From Lachnospiraceae bacterium UBA938 (lineage in GTDB: Bacteria > Bacillota > Clostridia > Lachnospirales > Lachnospiraceae): a stretch of 58,515 bases of DNA. The position numbers and the translations under genes were made by a program. The stretch spans positions 12,834 to 71,348 of the forward strand of contig DBDG01000010.1 of the NCBI GenBank assembly GCA_002293475.1, given 5' to 3'. A model generated the notes under the pieces. It searched no databases, was not told the DNA's origin, and saw nothing but the letters and a program-made list of their open reading frames with translations. Of this stretch, positions 23,002 to 31,955 are shown piece after piece (the first letter of the stretch is position 1; each line of letters begins with the position of its first letter).

Positions 23002-26000
23002 ATGAAGGCATTACTTTCCCCCATACATGAACTGGGTGAGTACGACGAGATGAGGGCGCTGCTGAAAAAACCGGGGAACAACCTGGCTTTGACGGGCTGC
23101 GTGGAGTCACAGAAACTGCATATGATTTATGGGCTCGGCGATGGTTTTAAATATAAGATCATCGTTACTTTCAGTGATATCCGACTGAAGGAGATATATG
23201 AAGAATACCGTTTTTATGATCGGGATGTGACGATGTTTCCGGCTAAAGACCTGATCTTTTATCAGGCGGACATCCATGGGAACCTGCTTACTAGGGAACG
23301 CATCAACTGTCTGCGGAAAATGATGGAGGGAGAACCGCTTACCATCGTGACGACCTTCAGCAGCTTATTGTCGCCGGTGCTACCGCTGGCTTATCTGCAG
23401 GAAAACGTAGTGCGGCTTTCAGAAGGCGCGGTCGTGGAAGAGCAGGCGCTGGCGGTGCGCCTAGTGAAGCTGGGCTATGAGAAAACCTATCAGGTCGAAG
23501 CGCCGGGGCAGTTCAGTATCCGGGGCGGGATCATTGATGTGTTTGACCTGACGGAAGAAAATCCTTACCGTGTTGAACTGTGGGGCGATGAAGTGGAGTC
23601 GATCCGCAGTTTTGACGTGTTAAGCCAGCGGTCCATAGAAAAACTGAAGGAGATATATATTTATCCGGCCACGGAACTGATTTTATCTAAAGAGCAGCTG
23701 CGGCAGGGGATGGAGAAAATTGATCAAGAGTGTGAGATTTATGCTGGGAAGCTGCGAGATGATTTTCGTACTGAGGAAGCCCATCGGATCCGCTCGCAGG
23801 TTAAGGAGCTTAAGGAACAGCTGACTGAATTGGAAAGCATGGTCAGCCTAGAAAGTTATATTCGCTATTTTTATGATAAGACGGTATCCTTTATAGATTT
23901 GTTTGTGAAGGAGGAATGTCTGGTATATATTGATGAACCTTCCCGGGTCAAGGAGCATGCGGCGGCGGTGGAGCTGGAGTTCCGGGAAAGCATGATCCAC
24001 CGTCTGGAAAAAGGCTACCTGCTGCCGGGTCAGACGGATCTTTTGTTTGGCACTGAGGAGGTGGTCGCTAGGCTGGCCGGGAAACGGACGGTATCGCTGG
24101 CAGCCTTGGAAATGAAGAATCCGATTATTAAAGCGGATAAAAAAGTGGATCTGACGGTGAAGGGCATTTCCTCTTATAATAACAGTTTTGAAGCCCTGGT
24201 TAAGGATCTGGCTAGGCTTAAAAAGAGCGGTTACCGGATCCTGCTGCTTTCCGGTTCCCGCACTAGGGCGGCCAGACTGGCAGAGGATCTGCGTGATCAT
24301 GAGCTGACGGCATTTTATACGGAAGACAGCGAAAGGGAGATCAAACCGGGTGAGATCATGACTTATTATGGCCGGGTATTACACGGCTTTGAATATCCGA
24401 TGCTTAAGTTTGCCGTAATCTCGGAAAGCGATATTTTTGGTACTGAAAAGAAGAAGAAACGTAAGAAACAGTATGAAGGACGTAAGATCAATGATTTTGC
24501 CGAGCTTAAGGTAGGAGATTACGTTGTCCATGAAAATCACGGCCTAGGTATCTACCGCGGGATTGAGAAGGTTGAAGTTGAAAAAGTAGTGAAGGATTAT
24601 ATGAAAATTGAATACCGTGACGGCGGCAACCTGTATATCCTGGCAACTGGCCTGAATGTGATCCAAAAGTACGCTTCTGCCGATGCCAGGAAGCCGAAGC
24701 TCAACAAGCTTGGTTCAGTGGAATGGACTAAGACGAAGAGCAAGGTCCGTGAAGCAGTGGGCGAAGTGGCCAAGGAACTGGTGGAGCTGTATGCGGTGCG
24801 CCAAGAGAAGAACGGCTACTGCTACGAAAAGGATACGGTCTGGCAGCGGGAATTTGAAGAAATGTTTCCTTTTGAGGAGACAGAAGACCAGCTGACCGCT
24901 ATTGCCGAAACCAAAAGGGATATGGAGAGTACCGGCATCATGGACCGGCTGATCTGTGGCGATGTCGGCTACGGCAAGACGGAAATCGCTATCAGGGCAG
25001 CGTTTAAAGCAGTACAGGAGGGCAAGCAGGTAGTCTATCTGGTGCCGACGACGATCTTAGCCCAGCAGCATTACAATACCTTTATCCAGCGGATGAAGGA
25101 TTTTCCGGTACGGATTGCCTTGCTGTCCCGCTTCAGAACTGCCGCGGAGCAGAAGAAGACGGTAGAAGAGCTGCGGAAAGGCCAGGCTGACATCGTGATC
25201 GGCACGCACCGGGTCTTGTCTAAGGATGTAACATATAAAGACCTGGGACTGCTGATTATCGATGAGGAACAGCGTTTCGGCGTGGCCCATAAAGAAAAGA
25301 TCAAGCATATGAAGGAAAGCGTGGATGTCCTTACCCTGACGGCCACACCGATCCCGCGCACCCTCCATATGAGCCTGATCGGCATCCGTGACATGAGCGT
25401 TCTGGAGGAGGCACCCAATGACCGCATGCCGATCCAGACCTTTGTCAGTGAGTATAATGAGGAAATCGTCAGGGAAGCAATAGTCCGTGAACTGGCCAGA
25501 AACGGCCAGATATATTATGTATATAACCGGGTAGTAAATATTGCCGATGTGGCCGCCGCTATCGGAAAACTGGTGCCTGAGGCAACAGTGGCCTTTGCCC
25601 ATGGGCAGATGCAGGAGCGGGAACTGGAACGGATTATGTATGATTTTATTAACCGGGAGATCGACGTGCTGGTATCCACAACCATCATTGAAACCGGCCT
25701 AGATATATCCAATGTCAACACGATGATCATCCATGATTCAGATAATATGGGATTGTCCCAGCTTTATCAGCTACGTGGCCGGGTCGGACGTTCTAACCGG
25801 ACGGCTTACGCTTTCCTGATGTATAAGCGTGATAAGATGTTAAAAGAAGTGGCCGAAAAACGGCTCGCCGCTATTAAAGAATTCACTGAACTCGGCAGCG
25901 GCTTTAAAATCGCCATGCGGGATCTGGAGATACGCGGTGCCGGCAATCTCCTAGGCAAGAAACAGCACGGCCATATGGAAGCGGTCGGTTATGATCTCTA

Positions 26001-26538
26001 TTGCAAGATGCTCAACGAGGCCGTCAAGAGCCTCAAAGGGAGTGTTACGGAGGAAGATTTTAATACCTTGGTGGATCTGGACGTGGATGCCTTTATCCCC
26101 CCTTCCTATATTGTCAATGAGATCCAGAAGCTGGACATCTATAAACGGATTGCCGGGATTGAGAGCCAGAGTGAATGTGACGACATGCGGGAAGAACTGA
26201 TCGACCGCTTCGGTGAGATTCCGGCATCGGTAGAAAATCTGTTCCGGGTTGCCCTGATCCGCGTCCGGGCGCATGCGCTTGACATGACGGAGATTAAAGG
26301 GAAAAACGAAAGAATCCAGTTTACGTTGCGGACCGATGCCCAGATTCGGGCAGAAAGGATACCGGATCTGCTGAGACAGTATGAAAAACTGTCATTTAAC
26401 CATAAGGGGACGCCGTTTTTTCAGTATAAGTATAAAAAATGCGGGATCGTGGAAAAGGACGTGGCCATCCTGCTGGCATTGACGGAGGAACTGCTGGAAG
26501 CGATGGGGAAGGCCTTGCTTGGTGGGGCAGTTGAGTAA
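23002..26538 (+). CDS. mfd: Transcription-repair coupling factor
   Basis: The 1178-residue Mfd removes stalled RNA polymerase and recruits UvrA to the lesion. The domains are in the expected order. A UvrB-like N-terminal part (about 1-350) comes first. The RNA polymerase-interacting domain at about 500-570 contains GDYVVHENHGLGIYRG. The translocase follows, with Walker A GDVGYGKTE at about 653-661 and DEEQ at about 754. The RAD54-like TRG segment comes next, with QLRGRVGRSNR. The C-terminal D7-type domain spans about 1010-1150. The start is ATG after AAGGAG. Length is usual (1150-1200). It is the last gene of the pth-mfd pair. Confidence 0.98.
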   Translation: MKALLSPIHELGEYDEMRALLKKPGNNLALTGCVESQKLHMIYGLGDGFKYKIIVTFSDIRLKEIYEEYRFYDRDVTMFPAKDLIFYQADIHGNLLTRERINCLRKMMEGEPLTIVTTFSSLLSPVLPLAYLQENVVRLSEGAVVEEQALAVRLVKLGYEKTYQVEAPGQFSIRGGIIDVFDLTEENPYRVELWGDEVESIRSFDVLSQRSIEKLKEIYIYPATELILSKEQLRQGMEKIDQECEIYAGKLRDDFRTEEAHRIRSQVKELKEQLTELESMVSLESYIRYFYDKTVSFIDLFVKEECLVYIDEPSRVKEHAAAVELEFRESMIHRLEKGYLLPGQTDLLFGTEEVVARLAGKRTVSLAALEMKNPIIKADKKVDLTVKGISSYNNSFEALVKDLARLKKSGYRILLLSGSRTRAARLAEDLRDHELTAFYTEDSEREIKPGEIMTYYGRVLHGFEYPMLKFAVISESDIFGTEKKKKRKKQYEGRKINDFAELKVGDYVVHENHGLGIYRGIEKVEVEKVVKDYMKIEYRDGGNLYILATGLNVIQKYASADARKPKLNKLGSVEWTKTKSKVREAVGEVAKELVELYAVRQEKNGYCYEKDTVWQREFEEMFPFEETEDQLTAIAETKRDMESTGIMDRLICGDVGYGKTEIAIRAAFKAVQEGKQVVYLVPTTILAQQHYNTFIQRMKDFPVRIALLSRFRTAAEQKKTVEELRKGQADIVIGTHRVLSKDVTYKDLGLLIIDEEQRFGVAHKEKIKHMKESVDVLTLTATPIPRTLHMSLIGIRDMSVLEEAPNDRMPIQTFVSEYNEEIVREAIVRELARNGQIYYVYNRVVNIADVAAAIGKLVPEATVAFAHGQMQERELERIMYDFINREIDVLVSTTIIETGLDISNVNTMIIHDSDNMGLSQLYQLRGRVGRSNRTAYAFLMYKRDKMLKEVAEKRLAAIKEFTELGSGFKIAMRDLEIRGAGNLLGKKQHGHMEAVGYDLYCKMLNEAVKSLKGSVTEEDFNTLVDLDVDAFIPPSYIVNEIQKLDIYKRIAGIESQSECDDMREELIDRFGEIPASVENLFRVALIRVRAHALDMTEIKGKNERIQFTLRTDAQIRAERIPDLLRQYEKLSFNHKGTPFFQYKYKKCGIVEKDVAILLALTEELLEAMGKALLGGAVE

Positions 26539-26641
26539 AATCCCTGTCTGCTTTTCCGAGTCGGCGTCCCCCACTCTTCCCATAAATGAACGTTTGTTAA
26601 TGCTTATAGTGTAATACTGGCCATGGGAAGCGTTTCTTTAT

Positions 26642-26735
26642 CGTGAGGCGGATACAGGCACATAGCGGCCTGCCATGCCTCGCCACAGCAGGCCAGATGC
26701 AGTCCTTCCCCTCCTGTGTTGCAAATCCGCGCACA
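26642..26735 (+). other. Candidate structured RNA or regulatory element
   Basis: GGCCTGC and GCAGGCC form a perfect 7-bp stem around a 14-nt loop (about 26667-26696). Outside it, CACA with TGTG, and GCGGAT with ATCCGC, pair in nested order, giving an elongated structure. Base composition is much richer in GC than other gaps in the window. No known RNA family was recognised on either strand. Confidence 0.4.
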
Positions 26736-26757
26736 TCCCACAGAGTGTCTTCACGCT

Positions 26758-26785
26758 TTTACATGGATTTTACATAAATCTTACC
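26758..26785 (+). promoter_or_regulatory. pstS: Pho box upstream of pstS
   Basis: TTTACA (26758-26763), TTTACA (26769-26774) and CTTACC (26780-26785) recur at an exact 11-bp period. This is the direct-repeat layout bound by PhoP-type regulators in Firmicutes. The regulator itself is encoded at the end of the same cluster. Confidence 0.8.
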
Positions 26786-26787
26786 TA

Positions 26788-26812
26788 GGCATGATATCAT
26801 GCCTTTTTTTTA
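26788..26812 (+). terminator. Palindrome with T run between Pho box and pstS
   Basis: GGCATGATATCATGCC is a perfect 16-bp palindrome followed by eight T. It could end mfd transcription. As it lies just after the Pho box, its TATCAT may alternatively be the -10 of the pst promoter. Both readings fit the sequence. Confidence 0.5.
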
Positions 26813-26928
26813 TCTGATAAAATTTGTATGAAATTAAGAATAAAAATCAAGTGAAAGAGGAGAAAAGTGGAAAGAAAACACTTTCCGCTTTTCAGCCCTC
26901 AGTCCGCCGGAGCGGAGAAGGAGAGAAT

Positions 26929-27870
26929 ATGAAAAAGAAAAAATTAGTGGCACTGATCTGTACAGCAGTAATGATATTGACCGGCCTTGTTGGCTGTTCT
27001 CAGCCAGTTGAGGAAAGTTCTGCAATACCGGTTGAAGATACGGCGACACAATCGGAACCAGAACCGGTTGCCGTGGAAGAACTTGCCGTCGCAGAAGAAC
27101 CGCAAGAAGAACCGCAAGATGCAGCGGCTGAGCTGTCAGGAACCATTACGATGTCAGGCAGTACATCGATGGAAAATATGGCCAATGCCGTAGCGGAAAC
27201 TTTTATGGCAAAATACCCGGGCGTTACCGTGACCGCAGAATTTACCGGTTCATCAGCCGGGATCGAAGCAGTATTGGCCGGAAGCGTTGACATCGGCAAT
27301 TCTTCCCGGGCTTTGACGGAGGATGAAAAGGCGGTCGGAGCGGTGGAAAATATCGTGGCAATTGACGGTATCGCCGTAGCCGTAGACCCAGCCAATACCG
27401 TGGCGGATCTGTCGAAAGATGACCTGATCGGGCTTTTTACCGGCACCGTTGCTAACTGGAGCGAGCTGGGCGGAGCCGATGCCCCCGTGGTAGTGGTCGG
27501 GCGTGAAGCGGGCTCGGGCACCAGAGGCGCGTTTGAAGAGCTATTAGAGATTGAAGACGTCTGTAACTACGCCAGTGAACTGGACAGTACCGGCGCGGTG
27601 GTAGCCAGAGTGGCATCCACGCCGGGAGCAATCGGTTATGTTTCATTGGATGCGGTTGACGACAGCATTAGGACTATGGCTCTGGAAGGCGTGGAAGCCA
27701 CTGTGGATAATGTCAAGGCCGGAACTTACTTCCTGAGCAGACCCTTCGTAATGGCTACTGTCGGCGAGATTTCCGGGCAAAGCGAGAATGTTCAGGCTCT
27801 TTTCGCCTATCTGGCATCGGAAGAAGGCATGGATGTCATCAGAACCGTCGGCCTCATTACGGTAGATTAA
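26929..27870 (+). CDS. pstS: Phosphate ABC transporter substrate-binding lipoprotein
   Basis: This 313-residue lipoprotein binds phosphate outside the membrane and delivers it to PstCA. A lipoprotein signal peptide starts MKKKKLVALICTAVMI and ends with the lipobox LVGC at about residues 21-24. A Glu/Pro/Ala-rich linker of about 45 residues follows (about 25-70). The mature PBP domain then begins at GTITMSGSTSMENMA, with phosphate-binding loop features at GSSAGIEAV and REAGSGTRGAFEEL. The ATG at 26929 is chosen because AGGAGAGA precedes it and the signal peptide starts there. It opens the pst-pho operon behind the Pho box and should be induced by phosphate limitation. Confidence 0.95.
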   Translation: MKKKKLVALICTAVMILTGLVGCSQPVEESSAIPVEDTATQSEPEPVAVEELAVAEEPQEEPQDAAAELSGTITMSGSTSMENMANAVAETFMAKYPGVTVTAEFTGSSAGIEAVLAGSVDIGNSSRALTEDEKAVGAVENIVAIDGIAVAVDPANTVADLSKDDLIGLFTGTVANWSELGGADAPVVVVGREAGSGTRGAFEELLEIEDVCNYASELDSTGAVVARVASTPGAIGYVSLDAVDDSIRTMALEGVEATVDNVKAGTYFLSRPFVMATVGEISGQSENVQALFAYLASEEGMDVIRTVGLITVD

Positions 27871-27887
27871 GGAAAAGGAAGCGAAAT

Positions 27888-28817
27888 ATGGAAACTGTTT
27901 CGATTCAAGGAAATAATAAAAATAAATCAGCAATAGAAAAAACAGCACAGGCTATATTTACAGTTTGTGCTTTTATTGCGATAGCGGCAGTGGCCTCGAT
28001 CACGATCTATATGTTTATCAATGGTACGCCGGCGCTGTTTGAAGTCGGTCCCATCGAAATACTTTTTGGTTCGGTATGGAAACCGACGGCGGCTGAACCG
28101 CAATATGGCATATTGTATGTTATCCTTACCTCTGTCATCGGCACTTCACTGGCGGTACTGATCGGGGTGCCGATCGGGATGCTGACGGCGGTGTTTCTGG
28201 CCGAGGTGGCGCCGAAAAAACTGGTGGCTGTTGTGAAACCGGCCGTGGAGCTGCTGGCGGGAATCCCGTCGGTCATCTATGGCCTGCTGGGAGTCATGAT
28301 TCTGAATCCGTTGATGTACAAACTGGAACTGGCTATCTTCAAGGGCGCGGAAACGCATCAGTTTACCGGCGGTGCCAATCTGCTGGCGGCGGTGCTGGTG
28401 CTGGCGGTCATGATATTGCCGACGGTAATTAATATCAGTGAAGCTTCTATGCGTGCGGTTCCGCATCATTTAAAAGCCGCATCTTTATCGTTGGGGGCAT
28501 CTCATATCCAGACAATCTTTAAGATCATCATTCCGGCGGCTAAGTCGGGTATCATTACAGCCATTGTACTGGGAGTGGGAAGGGCGATCGGTGAAGCCAT
28601 GGCTATCACTTTGGTATCGGGAAGTTCGGTCAATATGCCGCTGCCGTTTAATTCCGTGCGTTTTCTTACGACAGCCATCGTCAGTGAAATGGGGTATGCG
28701 AGCGACCTGCACCGCCAGGTGCTATTTACCATCGGGCTGATACTCTTTGCTTTTATCATGATCATCAATATCAGCCTGACAAAAGTACTGAAGAAAGGCG
28801 GGAAAGAAAATGATTAA
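27888..28817 (+). CDS. pstC: Phosphate ABC transporter permease
   Basis: This 309-residue membrane protein has about six transmembrane helices. The ABC permease EAA loop lies near residues 190-220 (MRAVPHHLKAASLSLGAS with VLGVGRAIGEAMA after it). The first helix follows a charged N-terminus of about 25 residues. It pairs with PstA to form the phosphate channel. It begins 18 bp after pstS and overlaps pstA by 8 bp. Length and membrane pattern are typical of PstC. Confidence 0.95.
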   Translation: METVSIQGNNKNKSAIEKTAQAIFTVCAFIAIAAVASITIYMFINGTPALFEVGPIEILFGSVWKPTAAEPQYGILYVILTSVIGTSLAVLIGVPIGMLTAVFLAEVAPKKLVAVVKPAVELLAGIPSVIYGLLGVMILNPLMYKLELAIFKGAETHQFTGGANLLAAVLVLAVMILPTVINISEASMRAVPHHLKAASLSLGASHIQTIFKIIIPAAKSGIITAIVLGVGRAIGEAMAITLVSGSSVNMPLPFNSVRFLTTAIVSEMGYASDLHRQVLFTIGLILFAFIMIINISLTKVLKKGGKEND

Positions 28818-29688
28818 TGTGGCGAGTATTATGAATAAAAAAGTCAGGGTCAGTGATTTCGTACTAAAAATATTGATTTATTTCTCCGCCTCGGTATCCG
28901 TATTGCTGCTGGCCGGGATCATATTTTATGTGTTTGCCAAAGGGATCAGCAGTGTGACATGGCCGTTTCTTACTACTGAGACCAGTACCTTACGGGGAAC
29001 GGTGGGGATATTAGGCAACATTCTTAACACCTTATATATTATTGTCATAACTTTAGTAATCGTGACCCCGATCGGAGTAGGGACAGCCATTTATCTAAAT
29101 GAATATGCCAAGCCGGGCCGGCTGGTAAGGGCAATTGAATTTACGACAGAGACGCTGGCCGGTATCCCTTCTATCTTGTTCGGCCTGTTTGGGATGATCT
29201 TCTTTGGGAACGTGTGTGGACTGGGTTTTTCTATTATAACGGGTGCCTTGACCCTGACTATTATGGTATTGCCGCTGATCACCAGGAATACACAGGAGGC
29301 ACTGAAAACGGTTCCTGACAGTTACCGGAGCGGCGCCCTGGGGATCGGTGCTACAAAATGGTATATGATAAGGACTATCCTGCTGCCTTCGGCAATGCCC
29401 GGTATTATTACCGGCATTATTCTGGCCGTCGGCAGAATCGTCGGAGAGTCAGCAGCGCTTTTATTTACGGCGGGAAGCGGATATTATTTACCCAAGACCG
29501 CCTTGGGATATCTGACCAAAATACGGGACAGTGGCGGCACTTTGACAATCCAGCTTTATCTGAGCATGTCTAAGGCCGATTATGAAGTAGCATTTGGGAT
29601 AGCGGTGGTGCTGCTGACCATTGTGCTGTTCATAAATTTTATTACCAAATTACTGGCCGGGAGATTTGACGTAACTATGAAAGAATAA
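28810..29688 (+). CDS. pstA: Phosphate ABC transporter permease
   Basis: This 292-residue membrane protein has six predicted helices and the PstA pattern. The segment ETLAGIPSILFGLFG occurs in the middle, and the EAA-type loop is TVPDSYRSGALGIGATKWYMI, with AVGRIVGESAALLFTAG after it. It is the second permease of the Pst channel and is coupled to pstC by an 8-bp overlap. An ATG at 28831 is a possible alternative start. It lies 26 bp before pstB. Confidence 0.95.
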   Translation: MINVASIMNKKVRVSDFVLKILIYFSASVSVLLLAGIIFYVFAKGISSVTWPFLTTETSTLRGTVGILGNILNTLYIIVITLVIVTPIGVGTAIYLNEYAKPGRLVRAIEFTTETLAGIPSILFGLFGMIFFGNVCGLGFSIITGALTLTIMVLPLITRNTQEALKTVPDSYRSGALGIGATKWYMIRTILLPSAMPGIITGIILAVGRIVGESAALLFTAGSGYYLPKTALGYLTKIRDSGGTLTIQLYLSMSKADYEVAFGIAVVLLTIVLFINFITKLLAGRFDVTMKE

Positions 29689-29713
29689 TTCAAAATACGG
29701 GAGATCCGAAATC

Positions 29714-30472
29714 ATGCACAACAGTAAAATCAGAACTGAAAATTTAAATCTTTATTACGGTGACAATCACGCGCTGAAGGATGTCTCAATGGATATCCCA
29801 GAAAGGCATATTACGGCTTTTATCGGCCCATCAGGCTGTGGTAAATCAACTTTCTTAAAAACCCTTAACCGGATGAACGACCTGATCGATTCGGTCAGGA
29901 TAGAAGGTAAGGTAATGCTGGACAGCGAAGATATCTATGCGCCGGGGGTGGATACAACACTGCTGAGGAAAAAGATCGGCATGGTATTCCAGCAGCCGAA
30001 CCCCTTTCCGATGAGTATCTATGACAACGTGGCATACGGCCCCCGCATCCACGGTATCAAGAGCAAGGCGCGGCTGGATGAAATCGTTGAAAAGTCCCTG
30101 CGGGGAGCCGCTATATATGAGGAGACCAAGGACCGGTTGAAGAAATCGGCCTTGGGTCTGTCCGGCGGCCAGCAGCAGCGCTTATGCATTGCCAGAGCCT
30201 TGGCGGTAGAACCGGATGTCCTGCTGATGGATGAGCCGACCTCGGCGCTGGATCCCATTTCCACGCTCAAGATTGAAGAGCTGATGATAGAACTGAAAAA
30301 TGACTACACGGTGGCGGTAGTTACCCATAATATGCAGCAGGCGGCGCGGGTATCCGATTTTACGGCGTTCTTTCTGGTCGGTGAAGTCGTGGAGTTTGAT
30401 GCTACCGACAATATTTTTTCACGTCCTGTCGACAAGAGAACAGAAGACTATATAACCGGCCGGTTCGGATAG
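29714..30472 (+). CDS. pstB: Phosphate ABC transporter ATP-binding protein
   Basis: This 252-residue ABC ATPase energizes phosphate uptake. Walker A is GPSGCGKST (about 37-45), the signature is LSGGQQQRL (about 150-158), and Walker B is VLLMDEPTSALDP (about 170-182). The switch His is in VVTHNMQQAAR, typical of PstB. The opening KIRTENLNLYYGDNHALKDV is also typical. The length (about 250) is normal, and an ATG after GGGAGATCC starts the gene. Confidence 0.97.
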   Translation: MHNSKIRTENLNLYYGDNHALKDVSMDIPERHITAFIGPSGCGKSTFLKTLNRMNDLIDSVRIEGKVMLDSEDIYAPGVDTTLLRKKIGMVFQQPNPFPMSIYDNVAYGPRIHGIKSKARLDEIVEKSLRGAAIYEETKDRLKKSALGLSGGQQQRLCIARALAVEPDVLLMDEPTSALDPISTLKIEELMIELKNDYTVAVVTHNMQQAARVSDFTAFFLVGEVVEFDATDNIFSRPVDKRTEDYITGRFG

Positions 30473-30519
30473 GGCTGCGCCATGAATATTTATACCGTTT
30501 AATGAAAGAAGGGAAAAAT

Positions 30520-31182
30520 ATGTCACCAAGAACAAATTTTATAAAAGAGCTGAAGGAATTGTCAATTAACCTGAAAGAGATGGCCGGAAGTGTCGAGGAG
30601 ACTTATGAAAGACTGTTCGCTTCACTAAGGAACAAAAATGAAGATGAAGTCAACGAGATTGCCGCAAGTGAGAAGATGTTCGGAGATATGCAGCGTGCCA
30701 TTGAATCGCAATGCCTTTTCCTGATCACAAAGCAGCAGCCGGTTGCCAGCGATCTGCGGGTCGTGACTGCCACGCTTAAAGTAGTAACGGATATAGAACG
30801 GATCGGCGATCATGTCGCTGACATGGCAGAGCTGGTGCTGCGGCTGAATATGGCCGACCTTGCTTCTTATTCCCCACATCTCCCGGCCATGATTGAAGCA
30901 GCTAAAGCCATGCTGCATGACGCAACAGAGGCATTTTTTAACCGTAACATCGAATCAGCCGAAAAAGTCATTGCGGCCGATGATATCGTGGATGAGCTGT
31001 TCAATAAAGTAAAGCTGGATTTGATCACTTTTTTGAAAAATGAAGGCAAAGATGAGGACGGCTGCATTGATATCCTGATGCTGTCCAAGTATCTGGAAAA
31101 AATCGGCGACCACGCGGAAAACATCGGCCACTGGGAAATCTTCCAGGAAACCGGCAACATGAAAGATGTCCGTCTATTATAA
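30520..31182 (+). CDS. phoU: Phosphate transport and signalling regulator PhoU
   Basis: This 220-residue, all-helical protein has the PhoU two-repeat three-helix-bundle pattern. It includes DLRVVTATLKVVTDIERIGDH in the first half and MLSKYLEKIGDHAENI in the second; the two ERIGDH-type sites bind metal clusters. PhoU restrains Pst transport and signals phosphate sufficiency to the histidine kinase. The ATG at 30520, 7 nt after AAGGG, is preferred over one 18 bp upstream. It sits between pstB and the two-component genes, as expected. Confidence 0.93.
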   Translation: MSPRTNFIKELKELSINLKEMAGSVEETYERLFASLRNKNEDEVNEIAASEKMFGDMQRAIESQCLFLITKQQPVASDLRVVTATLKVVTDIERIGDHVADMAELVLRLNMADLASYSPHLPAMIEAAKAMLHDATEAFFNRNIESAEKVIAADDIVDELFNKVKLDLITFLKNEGKDEDGCIDILMLSKYLEKIGDHAENIGHWEIFQETGNMKDVRLL

Positions 31183-31197
31183 AACATAGCATATATC

Positions 31198-31227
31198 TTG
31201 CGGTATACACCCAATTTAGTGTAGAAT
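31198..31227 (+). promoter_or_regulatory. phoP: Possible internal promoter before phoP
   Basis: TTGCGG (31198-31203) and TAGAAT (31222-31227) are 18 bp apart in the 98-bp gap after phoU. It would allow basal phoPR expression apart from the pst promoter. No Pho-box repeat was seen here. Confidence 0.4.
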
Positions 31228-31280
31228 GACATTTAAGAATATAAGCATTTATCATGATGCAGTATGCGGGGAGAATCAGC

Positions 31281-31955
31281 ATGGCGCTTATTTATGTAGT
31301 GGAGGATGACCTTAACATCCGGGAAATAGAAAGCTTCGCCCTGAAGAATATGGGTTTTGCCGTCAAGGAATTTGAGAAGGCCAGTGAATTTTATCATATG
31401 GTGACGGAACAGCTGCCGGAATTGATCCTGCTGGATATCATGCTTCCGGATGCTGACGGGCTGGAAGTCCTGGAAAGGCTCCGCCGTGACGGGCGGACCC
31501 GTAATATACCGGTCATCATGGTGACCGCTAAGGGGGCGGAAATGGACAAAGTGCGAGGACTGGATATCGGCGCAGACGATTATATTACCAAGCCTTTTGG
31601 TGTTATGGAACTGATATCCCGCGTGAAGGCTTTACTGAGAAGGAGTTATAAATCCGGTCCGGACAGGTCCATCACGGTCGGAACCATATGCCTTGACGAG
31701 GAGAAGCACCGGGTCACGGTAGCTGGTTCGGTATGTGAGCTTACTTTTAAAGAATATGAGCTTCTTAAGCTGCTGATGATCAACGAAGGTATCGTGACCG
31801 GCCGCGAGGAGATTCTGGAAAAGGTATGGGGAACGGATTTTGAGGGAGAGTCACGGACATTGGATATGCATATTAAGACCCTGCGCCAGAAGTTACAAGA
31901 GGCCGGTACTATGATCAAAACAGTAAGAAATGTGGGGTACATCTTCAATATATGA
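31281..31955 (+). CDS. phoP: OmpR/PhoB-family response regulator
   Basis: This 224-residue regulator has a receiver domain (1-120) and a winged-helix DNA-binding domain (about 130-224). The acidic pocket is VEDD, the phosphorylation site is the aspartate in LILLDIMLP, and the conserved Thr and Lys lie in VTAKG and YITKPF. The DNA-binding half ends with TVRNVGYIF. The genes around it (pst and phoU before, histidine kinase after) make it the phosphate regulator, and the Pho box upstream of pstS is its probable target. The ATG at 31281 follows GGGGAG with 7-nt spacing. It overlaps the kinase gene by 4 bp. Confidence 0.93.
   Translation: MALIYVVEDDLNIREIESFALKNMGFAVKEFEKASEFYHMVTEQLPELILLDIMLPDADGLEVLERLRRDGRTRNIPVIMVTAKGAEMDKVRGLDIGADDYITKPFGVMELISRVKALLRRSYKSGPDRSITVGTICLDEEKHRVTVAGSVCELTFKEYELLKLLMINEGIVTGREEILEKVWGTDFEGESRTLDMHIKTLRQKLQEAGTMIKTVRNVGYIFNI

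Larger units (their letters stand above)
26539..26928. other. 390-bp gap between mfd and pstS with structured GC-rich segment
   Basis: No gene is supported. From left to right the gap holds ordinary trailing sequence (26539-26640), an unusually GC-rich, pairing-capable stretch (26642-26735) described separately, the Pho box (26758-26785), a 16-bp palindrome with a T run (26788-26812), and an AT-rich leader before pstS. An open frame reaches upstream of pstS to 26824, but it crosses the leader and is not taken as coding. Confidence 0.5.
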
